Below, piece after piece: positions 17,889-28,706 of a stretch of 64,000 bases of DNA. Each line of letters begins with the position of its first letter. Within the stretch, counting starts at the first letter, position 1. This stretch comes from Pseudomonas kermanshahensis (GTDB lineage: Bacteria > Pseudomonadota > Gammaproteobacteria > Pseudomonadales > Pseudomonadaceae), in contig NZ_JABWRY020000001.1 of the NCBI RefSeq assembly GCF_014269205.2, positions 4,450,001 to 4,514,000 of the forward strand. The letters are read 5' to 3'. Below the pieces are notes generated by a model. That model ran no database searches. It saw only the letters and a program-made list of their open reading frames with translations, and had not been told where the DNA came from. The position numbers and the translations under genes were made by a program.

Positions 17889-18675
17889 GCGGTGTCGCCG
17901 AACCCTGCTCGCGGGCAAATTTGACCGCGCTGTCGAGGTCTTTGAGCAGCGTACGCACATGCCACTTGATCGGCTCGAAGCGGCTTTCGGCCATTTGCGG
18001 GGCGAGGATCTGCAAGGGTTTCGAATCGGCAAAACCTCCCGCCAACGCCTCAGCGATCAGTGTCGCATCAACCCCCGATTGCTCGGCCAACGCCACCACT
18101 TCGGCGATCACCAACGCATTGCAGGCCACAATCATCTGGTTGCAAGCCTTGGTCACCTGGCCTGCACCCACGGCGCCCATGTGCGTTACACGTTGGCCCA
18201 GGGTCAGCAGCACCGGCTGCGCGCGTTGCAAGTCAGCCGCTTCGCCACCCACCATGATTGCCAGGGTGCCGGCCTCGGCCCCCGGCGTGCCACCGGACAC
18301 CGGCGCATCCAGCCAGGCCATGCCACACAGCGCCGCGAGCTCGGCAGCCATCTCACGGGTGGCGGTCGGTTCGAGGCTGGAGAAGTCGATCAGCAGTTGG
18401 CCACTGCGCCCGCCCTGGGCAATGCCCTGTTCACCAAACACCACCTCGCGCACCACCGGCGTGTCAGCCAGGCACAGCAGCACCATATCGCTGTCGCGGC
18501 ACAATGCGGCCGGGCTTGCTGCCAGGCGCGCGCCTGCCGCCACCAGTTCGGCGCATTTGTCCGGGCTGCGGTTCCACACCGTCAAGGGGTAGCCGGCAGC
18601 CAGCAGGCGCCGACACATCGGCAGGCCCATCAGGCCAATGCCGGCGAATCCTAGCGAAGGTAGTTGTGAACTCAT
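17788..18675 (-). CDS. NAD(P)-dependent beta-hydroxyacid dehydrogenase (GarR/MmsB-like)
   Basis: The 295-residue cytoplasmic enzyme has an N-terminal Rossmann motif GFAGIGLMGLPMCRRLLAAG, the substrate loop DAPVSGGTPGAEAGTLAIMV, and the catalytic Lys motif KACNQMIVACN in the helical C-terminal domain. This is the family of tartronate semialdehyde reductase and 3-hydroxyisobutyrate dehydrogenase, and the exact substrate cannot be read. The ATG at 18675 is chosen for AAGGAG 7 bases upstream; the frame opens 18 bases earlier. Its 3' end overlaps the MHYT gene tail-to-tail. No glyoxylate-pathway genes adjoin it. Confidence 0.9.
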   Translation of the reverse strand: MSSQLPSLGFAGIGLMGLPMCRRLLAAGYPLTVWNRSPDKCAELVAAGARLAASPAALCRDSDMVLLCLADTPVVREVVFGEQGIAQGGRSGQLLIDFSSLEPTATREMAAELAALCGMAWLDAPVSGGTPGAEAGTLAIMVGGEAADLQRAQPVLLTLGQRVTHMGAVGAGQVTKACNQMIVACNALVIAEVVALAEQSGVDATLIAEALAGGFADSKPLQILAPQMAESRFEPIKWHVRTLLKDLDSAVKFAREQGSATPLSGLAAQLMRLHGSQGYLQKDPATLVSLYRSKG

Positions 18676-18880
18676 GAACGACTCCTTGCACATTTGTTAT
18701 TTTTTGAGGCCGCAATCAGGGCCTAAGGCGCGCGTGTACCCGCGAGGGGGCGCGCAGCGGCCACATTACGCATCCCGTAAACTGTTACCGCCACGCCGAA
18801 TTGTTACTTACCTCTACCCGGCTGATCGCCTTCAAGCACCAAATTAAGGCGGGCTGCGCATTTTCACGCACCAAAAACGA

Positions 18881-19192
18881 TCACGCCGATTCCGAACGCT
18901 TCGCTTGAATCACGATAAACGGTGAAACCACCACCGCCCAGATCTCTGGGTCGCGGTTTTGCAGGTCCAATGCCTGCTCAGCAGTCACCGGCCCCACAGT
19001 GCCATCACTGCGCCACTTGGCGAAGATCTCGCTGCGATTCTCGGCCATTGCTTCGGCAACGGCGATCAGGTCCAGGCTAGGGTCGACCCAAATCAGGTCA
19101 CCCTTCGCCCAGAAGCGCTCCAGTGCTTTCCACTCGATGATTGCCGTCTCGCCAAGCAATTTGGCATAGAGGGTGCTTGTTTGATCAGTCAT
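18881..19192 (-). CDS. DUF2288 family protein
   Basis: The 103-residue soluble protein starts MTDQTSTLYAKLLGETAIIE and contains WVDPSLDLIAVAEAMAEN, typical of DUF2288. Function is unknown. I chose the ATG at 19192 because the family begins at this segment; the frame opens 27 bases earlier without homology. It is divergent from braC, sharing a 360-base intergenic region. Confidence 0.8.
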   Translation of the reverse strand: MTDQTSTLYAKLLGETAIIEWKALERFWAKGDLIWVDPSLDLIAVAEAMAENRSEIFAKWRSDGTVGPVTAEQALDLQNRDPEIWAVVVSPFIVIQAKRSESA

Positions 19193-19552
19193 GGGTTTGT
19201 ACCCGCAAAAATCGGCCAATAAAAAAGGCCGGTATTTTTGCAGAAAAACCCGGTTTCAAATACGTAATTTGGTCGATCGGCCCCGAACTTGTGGGGTGGG
19301 GCCGCAGATACAGGCAAATTGATGGCGCCTTTCTGTATCTTTGTGTCGATCAAGCGACAACCCAGGAAACAGGCTCTTTTTGACCGCTTTTCAAGCGCTC
19401 GGACAGCGCTCTACACTGTACCGGTACAGTTCCGGGACATGTTCCGGGGGAAGGTGGGCATGCAGTATGGCGTGGCCATACCGCACATCCCGCCCGGTCT
19501 GTAGCCCTGGCCGCCAGGACTATAAGAATTACAACAGAATGAGTGGAGCACT
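19193..19552. promoter_or_regulatory. Divergent region with two palindromes upstream of braC
   Basis: This 360-base non-coding stretch contains a perfect 16-bp palindrome ACTGTACCGGTACAGT (19415-19430) and, right after it, an inverted repeat CCGGGACA/TGTTCCGG (19432-19447, one mismatch). A possible -10 TACACT (19412-19417), with TTTCAA 17 bases upstream, overlaps the first palindrome. The arrangement suggests repressor control of braC. No gene is seen in it. Confidence 0.45.
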
Positions 19553-20668
19553 ATGATCAAGATTTCCAAGCTGTTCGCCGCAATGGTTCTGGCCGGGGTA
19601 GCCAGCCATTCGTTTGCCGCCGATACCATCAAGATCGGGATCGCAGGGCCTAAGACCGGCCCTGTCACCCAGTACGGCGACATGCAGTTCATCGGCGCCA
19701 AGCAAGCCATCAAAGACATCAACGCCAAGGGCGGCGTCGATGGCAAGATGCTCGAAGCCAAGGAATACGACGACGCCTGCGACCCTAAACAGGCCGTGGC
19801 AGTCGCCAACAAAGTGGTCAACGACGGCGTCAAGTTCGTCATCGGCCACCTGTGCTCCAGCTCCACCCAGCCTGCGTCCGACATCTACGAAGACGAAGGC
19901 GTGATCATGATCACCCCCGCCGCCACCAGCCCAGAAATCACCGCCCGTGGTTACAAGCTGATCTTCCGCACCATCGGCCTGGACAGCGCCCAGGGCCCGG
20001 CAGCCGGCAACTACATCGCCGACCACGTCAAGCCCAAGGTCGTTGCGGTCCTGCACGACAAGCAGCAGTACGGTGAAGGCATCGCCACCGCGGTCAAGCA
20101 GACCCTGGAAGGCAAAGGCACCAAGGTAGCCGTCTTCGAAGGCCTGAACGCCGGTGACAAAGACTTCTCCTCGATCATCCAGAAGCTCAAGCAGAACAAC
20201 GTCGACTTCGTCTACTACGGCGGCTACCACCCAGAGCTGGGCCTGATCCTGCGCCAAGCTCAGGAAAAAGGCCTGAAAGCCAAGTTCATGGGGCCGGAAG
20301 GTGTCGGCAACGACTCCATTTCGCAGATCGCCCAGGGCGCTTCCGAAGGCCTGCTGGTTACCCTGCCGAAGTCGTTTGACGCAGACCCTGCGAACAAGGC
20401 CATCGTCGACGCCATCAAGGCTGACGGCAAAGACCCAAGCGGCCCGTTCGTGTTCCCGGCCTACTCGGCTGTCGAGCTGATCGCTCAAGGCATCAAGGCC
20501 GCCAAGTCGGAAGACACCGACAAGGTGGCAGCCGCCATCCACGCCGGTTCCTTCAAGACCCCTACCGGCACCCTGTCGTATGACGAGAAGGGCGACCTGA
20601 AAGACTTCAAATTCGTGGTCTACGAATGGCACTTCGGCAAGCCGAAGACTGAAGTTTCCCCTCAGTAA
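19553..20668 (+). CDS. braC: Branched-chain amino acid ABC transporter, periplasmic binding protein
   Basis: The 371-residue precursor has a signal peptide ending SHSFA/ADTIKIG. The mature part is a type I periplasmic binding protein (LivJ/LivK family) with GIAGPKTGPVTQYGDMQ and the DDACDPKQAVAVANKVV segment. It captures leucine, isoleucine, valine and often alanine for the BraDEFG importer. A strong hairpin 26 bases after its stop separates it from braD, which would allow excess binding protein over the membrane parts. The order braC-D-E-F-G matches P. aeruginosa. Confidence 0.96.
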   Translation: MIKISKLFAAMVLAGVASHSFAADTIKIGIAGPKTGPVTQYGDMQFIGAKQAIKDINAKGGVDGKMLEAKEYDDACDPKQAVAVANKVVNDGVKFVIGHLCSSSTQPASDIYEDEGVIMITPAATSPEITARGYKLIFRTIGLDSAQGPAAGNYIADHVKPKVVAVLHDKQQYGEGIATAVKQTLEGKGTKVAVFEGLNAGDKDFSSIIQKLKQNNVDFVYYGGYHPELGLILRQAQEKGLKAKFMGPEGVGNDSISQIAQGASEGLLVTLPKSFDADPANKAIVDAIKADGKDPSGPFVFPAYSAVELIAQGIKAAKSEDTDKVAAAIHAGSFKTPTGTLSYDEKGDLKDFKFVVYEWHFGKPKTEVSPQ

Positions 20669-20694
20669 CTGCGTGACTAAATAGCTGACCGTAG

Positions 20695-20726
20695 AAGCCC
20701 ACTGTGCGAGCAGTGGGCTTTGTTTT
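20695..20726 (+). terminator. Intra-operon attenuator after braC
   Basis: AAGCCCACTG, loop TGCGAG and CAGTGGGCTT are followed by TGTTTT. The hairpin lies between braC and braD (187-base gap) and probably ends part of the transcripts so that BraC is made in excess. Confidence 0.8.
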
Positions 20727-20855
20727 ACGAGGTTCATGGGCCTGATCCCCGCGATCCGGGGGCCGGTCCACCTGAAAATCTTAAAACCGTCACCCGCGGT
20801 TTCCTGGCCGTACCCCTGCCAGTGAAATGCAAATCAGGTTTTTAGGAGCGCTGTA

Positions 20856-21775
20856 ATGCCTGAGATCTACCATTTCTTCCAACAACTGGTTAATGGATTG
20901 ACCATCGGCAGCACCTATGCCTTGATCGCCATCGGTTACACGATGGTGTACGGCATCATTGGCATGATCAACTTCGCCCACGGCGAGGTGTACATGATCG
21001 GTTCCTACGTGGCCTTCATCGCCCTGGCGGGCCTGGCCATGATGGGTATCCATTCGCTGCCGATCCTGATGACCGTCGCCTTCGTCGCGACGATCTTCGT
21101 CACCAGTGCCTATGGTTACAGCATCGAACGGGTTGCCTACCGCCCCTTGCGCAACAGCAACCGTCTGATCCCGCTGATTTCCGCCATCGGCATGTCGATT
21201 TTCCTGCAGAACACCGTCTTGCTTTCGCAGGACTCCAAGGACAAATCCATCCCCAACCTGATCCCTGGGAGCTTCTCTTTCGGGCCAGGCGGTGCTGAAG
21301 AAGTACTGATCAGCTACATGCAGATCCTGGTGTTCGTCGTCACCCTGGTGGCCATGACCCTGCTCACCCTGTTCATCTCCCGTTCCCGCCTGGGCCGCGC
21401 CTGCCGTGCCTGCGCCGAGGACATCAAGATGGCCAACCTGCTGGGCATCAACACCAACAACATCATCGCCCTCACCTTCGTCATCGGTGCCGCACTGGCG
21501 GCGGTGGCGGCCGTGCTGCTGAGCATGCAGTACGGGGTGATCAACCCCAACGCCGGCTTCCTGGTGGGCCTCAAAGCCTTCACCGCCGCTGTGCTGGGTG
21601 GCATCGGCAGCATTCCGGGCGCCATGCTCGGTGGGCTGGTGCTGGGTGTGGCCGAAGCCTTCGGCGCCGACATTTTCGGCGACCAGTACAAGGATGTGGT
21701 GGCATTCGGTCTCTTGGTACTTGTCCTGCTGTTCCGGCCGACCGGCATCCTGGGCCGCCCGGAGGTTGAAAAAGT

Positions 21776-21779
<4 letters not shown>
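20856..21779 (+). CDS. braD: Branched-chain amino acid ABC transporter permease BraD (LivH)
   Basis: The 307-residue inner-membrane permease has about eight hydrophobic segments. Family signatures include [20 protein letters not shown] near the start, [12 protein letters not shown], and the ABC-contact loop [26 protein letters not shown] ribosome site precedes the ATG. It pairs with BraE to form the channel, and its stop overlaps the braE start in ATGA. Confidence 0.96.
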
Positions 21780-23028
<1,249 letters not shown>

Positions 23029-23032
<4 letters not shown>

Positions 23033-23796
23033 GCCGCGAAATTCTGCAAGTCAGCGGCCTGAGCATGCGCTTCGGCGGCTTGTTGGCGGTCAACGGCGTG
23101 GCCCTGACCGTCAAGGAAAAACAAGTGGTGGCGCTGATCGGCCCGAACGGCGCCGGCAAGACCACCGTGTTCAACTGCCTGACCGGCTTCTACAAGCCCA
23201 GCGGCGGCACCATCTTGCTCGATGGCCAGCCGATCCAGGGCCTGGCCGGCCACCAGATCGCCCGCAAGGGCGTGGTACGGACCTTCCAGAACGTACGCCT
23301 GTTCAAGGAAATGACCGCGCTGGAGAACCTGCTGATCGCCCAGCACCGGCACTTGAACACCAACTTCTTCGCAGGCTTGTTCAAGACCCCGAGCTTCCGC
23401 CGCAGCGAGAAGGAGGCCATGGAGCGCGCGCAGTACTGGCTGGAAAAGGTCAACCTGACCGAATTCGCCAACCGCACCGCCGGCACCCTCGCCTACGGCC
23501 AGCAACGCCGCCTGGAAATCGCCCGCTGCATGATGACCCAGCCACGGATCATCATGCTCGACGAACCGGCAGCAGGCCTGAACCCGAAAGAGACCGAAGA
23601 CCTCAAGGCACTGATCGCCTACCTGCGCGAATCACACAACGTTACCGTGCTGCTGATCGAGCACGACATGAAGCTGGTGATGAGCATCTCCGACCATATC
23701 GTGGTGATCAACCAGGGTACCCCCCTGGCCGACGGCACGCCGGAGCAGATTCGCGACAATCCTGATGTGATCAAGGCTTACCTGGGGGAAGCGTAA
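23029..23796 (+). CDS. braF: Branched-chain amino acid ABC transporter ATPase BraF (LivG)
   Basis: The 255-residue ATPase has Walker [17 protein letters not shown], an [13 protein letters not shown] signature variant of the LivG type, Walker [16 protein letters not shown] and the switch His in LIEHDMK. The start at 23029 (MSREILQ) overlaps the braE stop as ATGA; the frame opens 54 bases earlier inside braE without homology. It drives uptake together with BraG. Confidence 0.96.
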
Positions 23797-24498
23797 ATGC
23801 TGAAGTTCGAGAACGTTTCCACCTTCTACGGCAAGATCCAGGCACTGCACAGCGTCAACGTGGAAATCAACCAGGGCGAGATCGTCACCTTGATCGGCGC
23901 CAACGGCGCAGGCAAGTCGACCCTGCTGATGACCTTGTGCGGCTCGCCGCAGGCGCACAGTGGCAGCATCAAGTACCTGGGTGAAGAACTGGTCGGCCAG
24001 ACCTCCTCGCACATCATGCGCAAGAGCATCGCCGTAGTCCCCGAAGGGCGCCGCGTGTTCGCCCGCCTGACGGTCGAAGAGAACCTCGCCATGGGCGGTT
24101 TCTTCACCGACAAGGGCGATTACCAGGAGCAGTTGGACAAGGTCCTGCAGCTGTTCCCGCGCCTGAAGGAGCGCTATATCCAGCGCGGCGGCACCATGTC
24201 CGGTGGCGAGCAGCAGATGCTCGCCATTGGCCGGGCGCTGATGAGCAAACCCAAGTTGCTGTTGCTCGACGAGCCCTCGCTGGGCCTGGCCCCGATCATC
24301 ATCCAGCAGATCTTCGACATCATCGAACAGCTGCGCCGTGACGGCGTGACCGTGTTCCTGGTGGAGCAGAACGCCAACCAGGCGCTGAAGATCGCTGACC
24401 GTGCCTATGTACTGGAAAACGGACGGGTGGTGATGCAGGGCACGGGTGAAGCGCTGCTGAGTGACCCGAAGGTGCGTGACGCGTATCTGGGTGGTTGA
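23797..24498 (+). CDS. braG: Branched-chain amino acid ABC transporter ATPase BraG (LivF)
   Basis: The 233-residue second ATPase of the importer has Walker A GANGAGKSTLLMTLCG, signature MSGGEQQMLAIGRALM, Walker B LLLLDEPSLGLAP and the switch segment LVEQNANQAL. Its ATG follows the braF stop codon directly, and it ends the operon. A REP pair follows 48 bases downstream. Confidence 0.96.
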   Translation: MLKFENVSTFYGKIQALHSVNVEINQGEIVTLIGANGAGKSTLLMTLCGSPQAHSGSIKYLGEELVGQTSSHIMRKSIAVVPEGRRVFARLTVEENLAMGGFFTDKGDYQEQLDKVLQLFPRLKERYIQRGGTMSGGEQQMLAIGRALMSKPKLLLLDEPSLGLAPIIIQQIFDIIEQLRRDGVTVFLVEQNANQALKIADRAYVLENGRVVMQGTGEALLSDPKVRDAYLGG

Positions 24499-24546
24499 TG
24501 AGCAAAGGGCCTTCGGGCCCTTTGTTCTACCTGCTGCATTTTTATG

Positions 24547-24657
24547 GCCTGTGCCGGCCTCTTCGCGGGTAAACCCGCTCCCACAGGTACTGCACAGCTT
24601 TGAAAGTCTCTGCGGGTCTGTGGGAGCGGGTTTACCCGCGAAGAGGCCGGCACAGGC
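24547..24657. repeat. REP pair (perfect 39-bp inverted repeat)
   Basis: Arms 24547-24585 and 24619-24657 are perfect 39-bp inverted repeats around a 33-base spacer. Each arm holds a GTGGGAGCGGGTTTACCCGC hairpin plus GAAGAGGCCGG. Here the GTGG heads face inward, opposite to the pairs at 15356 and 27141. It separates braG from the next lipoprotein gene. Confidence 0.9.
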
Positions 24658-24735
24658 TATCAACAAAGCTTGTGATCGCCGCGCACCCTGAGTAACGTGG
24701 CCAGCTCTTTTGCAACGATCGCCGGAGCCCGCCCC

Positions 24736-25410
24736 ATGCGCCTCACCCCCTCCCTGCTGCTCGCCGCCATGCTGCCCCTGTTCGCCGGCTGCCAGCTCAT
24801 GGCTGCCACGCCGACCGACCCGAACATCGGCACCACGCGCATGCAGGGCGAACTGAGCGCCGCCGGGGGCCAGTTGCTGTTCAAACCCTGTAATGAAAGC
24901 CGCCGTTTCGTGATCAACGACGCCGCCAGCACCGGCATCCTGCAGGAAGCCGCCAACCTCGCCAAGGATGCTGGCGACAAGCTGTTCGCCGACGTGCGCG
25001 GCCGCCTGACCGGCAGCAAGCAGGCCAACACCGACGGCCAGCTCGACGTCCGCCGCCTGTACCGCCTGGAGCCCTCGACCCGGGCCTGTGAAGACCCCAA
25101 CTTCAAACAACTGACCCTGCGTGCCAACGGCCACGAACCCGACTGGGACATCAAAGCCAGCGGCAAAGGCATGGTCGTCAACCGCGTAGGCCAGGCGCCG
25201 CTGCCCCTGCCGTTCCTGGAAGAAGAAGTACCCGGTGGCGGCCTGACCCTGACCAGCGAAGCCAACGGCCAGCACGTGGAGCTTTGGGTCGCACCGCAAC
25301 GCTGCGTGGACAGCGCGACCGGGGCAGTCCGTCACTTGCGCGCCGAGCTGCGCATCGATGGCAAGACCCTACAAGGCTGCGGTTACTACGGTGGTGCACG
25401 CGACAACTGA
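24736..25410 (+). CDS. Predicted lipoprotein, COG3650-like
   Basis: The 224-residue protein starts MRLTPSLLLAAMLPLFAGC, a lipoprotein signal with Cys 19 lipidated. The mature part has LSAAGGQLLFKPCNESRRFV and a C-terminal half (ANGHEPDWDIKASGKGMVV, ELRIDGKTLQGCGYYGGAR) typical of the COG3650/MliC-neighbour envelope proteins. Function is unknown. The ATG at 24736 is chosen because the signal peptide starts there; 13 upstream codons are unlike it. It is flanked by a REP pair and the FAD dehydrogenase gene. Confidence 0.75.
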   Translation: MRLTPSLLLAAMLPLFAGCQLMAATPTDPNIGTTRMQGELSAAGGQLLFKPCNESRRFVINDAASTGILQEAANLAKDAGDKLFADVRGRLTGSKQANTDGQLDVRRLYRLEPSTRACEDPNFKQLTLRANGHEPDWDIKASGKGMVVNRVGQAPLPLPFLEEEVPGGGLTLTSEANGQHVELWVAPQRCVDSATGAVRHLRAELRIDGKTLQGCGYYGGARDN

Positions 25411-25513
25411 TCGCCGGGCGCTTTTATCCTGCCAGTCAGGGCGGCGAACAGCTTATACTTGGCGGTTTGTGTAAAGCCGCCGGCCGCCCATGGCCGGGAT
25501 ACTGGACCCTGCC

Positions 25514-27127
25514 ATGCTACGAATCACCGAACTGAAGCTGCCCCTGGACCACCCTGACGAAGCCCTGCGCGAAGCCATCGTCCAGCGCCTGGGCATCCGC
25601 GATGAGCAATTGCTCAGCTTCAACCTGTTCAAGCGCAGCTACGACGCACGCAAGAAAAACAGCGAACTGCTGTTCATCTACACCATCGACCTCGAAGCCA
25701 GCAACGAAGCCGAGCTGCTTCGCACATTCGCAGACGATCGCAACATCGGCGTCGCGCCTGACGTTACCTACAAGTACGTCGGCCACGCCCCTGCCGAGGT
25801 CGAGCAACGCCCGATCGTGGTCGGCTTCGGCCCCTGCGGCATCTTTGCCGGCCTGTTGCTGGCGCAGATGGGCTTCAAGCCGATCATCCTCGAGCGCGGC
25901 AAAGAAGTGCGCCAGCGCACCAAGGACACCTGGGGCCTGTGGCGCAAAAGCGTGCTCAACCCGGAGTCCAACGTGCAGTTCGGCGAAGGCGGCGCCGGGA
26001 CGTTCTCCGACGGCAAGCTGTACAGCCAGATCAAGGACCCGCTGCACCACGGCCGCAAGGTGCTGGAAGAGTTCGTCAAGGCCGGTGCGCCCGATGAGAT
26101 CCTCTACATCAACAAGCCGCACATCGGTACCTTCCGCCTGACCGGTATGGTCGAGCAGATGCGTCAGGACATCATCGCCCTGGGCGGCGAAGTGCGCTTC
26201 CAGGAGAAAGTCACCGACCTGCTGACCGATGATGGGCAACTGACCGGCGTGGTATTGGAAAGCGGCGAGCAGCTGCATTCGCGCCATGTGGTCCTGGCCC
26301 TGGGCCACAGTGCCCGCGACACGTTCCGCATGCTGCACGCCAAGGGCGTGTTCATGGAGGCCAAGCCCTTCTCGGTCGGCTTCCGTATCGAGCACCCTCA
26401 AACGCTGATCGACAAGGCGCGCCTGGGCAAGTACGCCGGCCACCCGAAACTCGGCGCCGCCGACTACAAACTGGTGTATCACGCCAAGAACGGCCGTTCG
26501 GTCTACAGCTTCTGCATGTGCCCAGGCGGCACCGTGGTCGCAGCCACCAGCGAGCCCGGCCGCGTCGTTACCAACGGCATGAGCCAGTACTCGCGTAACG
26601 AACGCAATGCCAACTCCGGCATCGTCGTCGGCATCGACCCGGAACGCGACTACCCGGGTGGCCCGTTGGCCGGTATCGAGCTGCAGGAGCGCCTGGAAGC
26701 CCACGCCTACGTGATGGGTGGCAGCAACTATCAGGCACCGGCGCAGTTGGTTGGCGACTTCGTGGCCGGCAGGCCGTCCACTGCCCTGGGCAGTGTCGAA
26801 CCGTCGTATAAACCGGGCGTGACCCTGGGCGACCTGGCGCCGAGCCTGCCGGACTTCGCCATCGAGGCGATCCGCGAAGCACTGCCGGCATTCGATCGGC
26901 AGATCAAAGGCTACAACCTGCACGATGCGGTGCTGACCGGTATCGAGACGCGCACGTCTTCACCGCTGCGGATTACCCGGGGTGAGGACTTCCAGAGCCT
27001 GAACCTGAAGGGGCTGTTCCCAGCGGGCGAAGGTGCGGGTTATGCGGGCGGTATTCTGTCCGCTGGCGTCGATGGCATTCGCATTGCCGAGGCGGTGGCG
27101 CGGGACATGCTCGGGCTGAACGCATAA
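25514..27127 (+). CDS. FAD-dependent dehydrogenase of the COG2509 type
   Basis: The 537-residue flavoprotein has an N-terminal domain of about 90 residues (MLRITELKLPLDHPDEALRE), then the dinucleotide motif VVGFGPCGIFAGLLLAQMG, then FGEGGAGTFSDGKLYSQI and a C-terminal FAD loop (GLFPAGEGAGYAGGILSAGV). It resembles uncharacterised FAD-dependent dehydrogenases of COG2509; the substrate is unknown. The ATG at 25514 fits the conserved N-terminus better than the frame opening at 25490. It is preceded by about 100 bases without a gene and followed by a REP pair. Confidence 0.85.
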   Translation: MLRITELKLPLDHPDEALREAIVQRLGIRDEQLLSFNLFKRSYDARKKNSELLFIYTIDLEASNEAELLRTFADDRNIGVAPDVTYKYVGHAPAEVEQRPIVVGFGPCGIFAGLLLAQMGFKPIILERGKEVRQRTKDTWGLWRKSVLNPESNVQFGEGGAGTFSDGKLYSQIKDPLHHGRKVLEEFVKAGAPDEILYINKPHIGTFRLTGMVEQMRQDIIALGGEVRFQEKVTDLLTDDGQLTGVVLESGEQLHSRHVVLALGHSARDTFRMLHAKGVFMEAKPFSVGFRIEHPQTLIDKARLGKYAGHPKLGAADYKLVYHAKNGRSVYSFCMCPGGTVVAATSEPGRVVTNGMSQYSRNERNANSGIVVGIDPERDYPGGPLAGIELQERLEAHAYVMGGSNYQAPAQLVGDFVAGRPSTALGSVEPSYKPGVTLGDLAPSLPDFAIEAIREALPAFDRQIKGYNLHDAVLTGIETRTSSPLRITRGEDFQSLNLKGLFPAGEGAGYAGGILSAGVDGIRIAEAVARDMLGLNA

Positions 27128-27140
27128 GGCCCGCTTCTGG

Positions 27141-27231
27141 TAGGAGCAGCCTTGTGCTGCGAAGAGGGCGGTGAAAGCAGCGAAGCGCTATGTGCTGCCA
27201 CTGGCCTCTTCGCAGCGCAAGGCTGCTCCTA
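27141..27231. repeat. REP pair (27-bp inverted repeat, one mismatch)
   Basis: Arms 27141-27167 and 27205-27231 share the TAGGAGCAGCCTTG..GAAGAGG sequence of the 15356 pair, again with GTAG outward. One base differs between the arms. The remaining part of the 325-base gap (to 27452) is AT-richer just before nhaA and probably holds its promoter; I see no gene there. Confidence 0.85.
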
Positions 27232-27452
27232 CACGGCATCGAGTCTGCGGGTCTCTGCAGTGCCAGAAAAGCCTGCAGAGATAATCGGATTCCCCCTACC
27301 CACGCTTTCCGCAACACCGTCTAGGCTTGCCACAGCCCAGGCAGCAATAACATATAACAAAAACGAATATAGTTTTTGTTTTAAAGCATATCGCCACAGG
27401 CTAGGGTGTACGCCCGTTCCATCCTTAATCTCTCAGGGAGAGCCCATAGCCC

Positions 27453-28628
27453 GTGCGTAGCCTCTTCACCCGATTCTTTCAGCTCGAAGCTGCCAGCGGT
27501 CTGCTGTTGATCGCCGCGGCCGTTCTTGCGCTGGTCATCAACAACTCACCTTTGTCCTACCTGTACAACGGCCTGCTCGAGGTCCCGGTGGCGGTCAAAG
27601 TTGGCGCGCTGGAAATCGCCAAGCCCTTGCTGCTGTGGATCAACGACGGCCTGATGGCGCTGTTCTTCCTGCTCATCGGCCTGGAGGTCAAGCGCGAGGT
27701 GGTCGACGGCCACCTCTCCAAGCCCTCGCAGATAGTCCTGCCCGCTACCGCTGCGGTGGGCGGAATGGTGATACCAGCCCTGATCTACTGGTTCATCAAC
27801 CGCGACGACCCCGCTGCGGTCGCCGGCTGGGCCATCCCCACCGCCACCGACATTGCCTTCGCCCTCGGCGTGCTAGCACTGCTGGGCAAGCGCGTACCGG
27901 TTTCGCTGAAGCTGTTCCTGATGACCCTGGCGATCATCGATGACCTGGGTGCGATCATTGTCATTGCCCTGTTCTATTCGGGCACCTTGTCGAGCGTCTC
28001 GCTGTTGCTGGCCGGCGCCTGCCTGGTAGCGCTGCTGGCCATGAACCGGCTTGGCGTGGTCAAACTCGGGCCCTACCTGATCATCGGCCTGGTGCTTTGG
28101 GTGTGCGTGCTCAAGAGCGGTGTTCACGCCACGCTGGCGGGTGTCGCCCTGGCGCTGTGCATCCCACTGCGCACCCGCAACGCCGAAACGTCGCCGCTGC
28201 TGTCCCTGGAGCATGCCCTGCATCCTTGGGTTGCCTACGCCATTCTGCCGCTGTTCGCCTTCGCCAACGCCGGTGTTTCGCTGGCAGGCATGAACCTGGA
28301 AAGCTTCACTCATCCAGTACCGATGGGTATCGCTGTCGGCTTGCTGCTGGGTAAGACGGTAGGGGTCTTCGGCCTGACCTGGGTGGCGATCAAACTTGGC
28401 CTGGCCGCGTTGCCGGCAGGCGCAAACTGGGGGCAATTGCTGGGGGTGGCGATCCTCTGTGGCATCGGCTTCACCATGAGCTTGTTCGTGGGCTCGCTGG
28501 CATTCGTGCCCGGCAGTAGCGATTATGCGGGCATGGACCGCATGGGCATCCTTACGGGCTCGTTCTTCGCCGCGGTCATCGGCTATGCCGTCACTGCGAT
28601 GGCCAGCCGCAAAACCCTCGCAAGCTAA
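27453..28628 (+). CDS. nhaA: Na+/H+ antiporter NhaA
   Basis: The 391-residue inner-membrane antiporter exchanges sodium for protons in pH and salt homeostasis. It starts with [28 protein letters not shown] in pieces typical of NhaA, has the cytoplasmic funnel motif [14 protein letters not shown], and the ion-binding double Asp in [18 protein letters not shown]. The length matches E. coli NhaA (388). The start is GTG with AGGGAG upstream. A bidirectional terminator follows 13 bases after the stop. Confidence 0.97.
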   Translation: MRSLFTRFFQLEAASGLLLIAAAVLALVINNSPLSYLYNGLLEVPVAVKVGALEIAKPLLLWINDGLMALFFLLIGLEVKREVVDGHLSKPSQIVLPATAAVGGMVIPALIYWFINRDDPAAVAGWAIPTATDIAFALGVLALLGKRVPVSLKLFLMTLAIIDDLGAIIVIALFYSGTLSSVSLLLAGACLVALLAMNRLGVVKLGPYLIIGLVLWVCVLKSGVHATLAGVALALCIPLRTRNAETSPLLSLEHALHPWVAYAILPLFAFANAGVSLAGMNLESFTHPVPMGIAVGLLLGKTVGVFGLTWVAIKLGLAALPAGANWGQLLGVAILCGIGFTMSLFVGSLAFVPGSSDYAGMDRMGILTGSFFAAVIGYAVTAMASRKTLAS

Positions 28629-28641
28629 AAACAGTGGCATT

Positions 28642-28680
28642 AAAAAACCCCGACTGGCGTGGCCATGTCGGGGTTTTTTA
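28642..28680. terminator. Bidirectional intrinsic terminator
   Basis: AAAAAACCCCGAC and GTCGGGGTTTTTT flank a 13-base loop, giving a GC stem with T-tracts on both strands. It can serve nhaA on the plus strand and the converging glycine-zipper lipoprotein gene on the minus strand. Confidence 0.9.
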
Positions 28681-28706
28681 TTTTAGCGCTACAACCGGGT
28701 CAAGGC

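Noticed and set aside
19415..19430. LexA box upstream of braC
   Set aside because: Spacing is CTGT-N6-ACAG, two bases shorter than the classic LexA site, and the gene is not an SOS gene.
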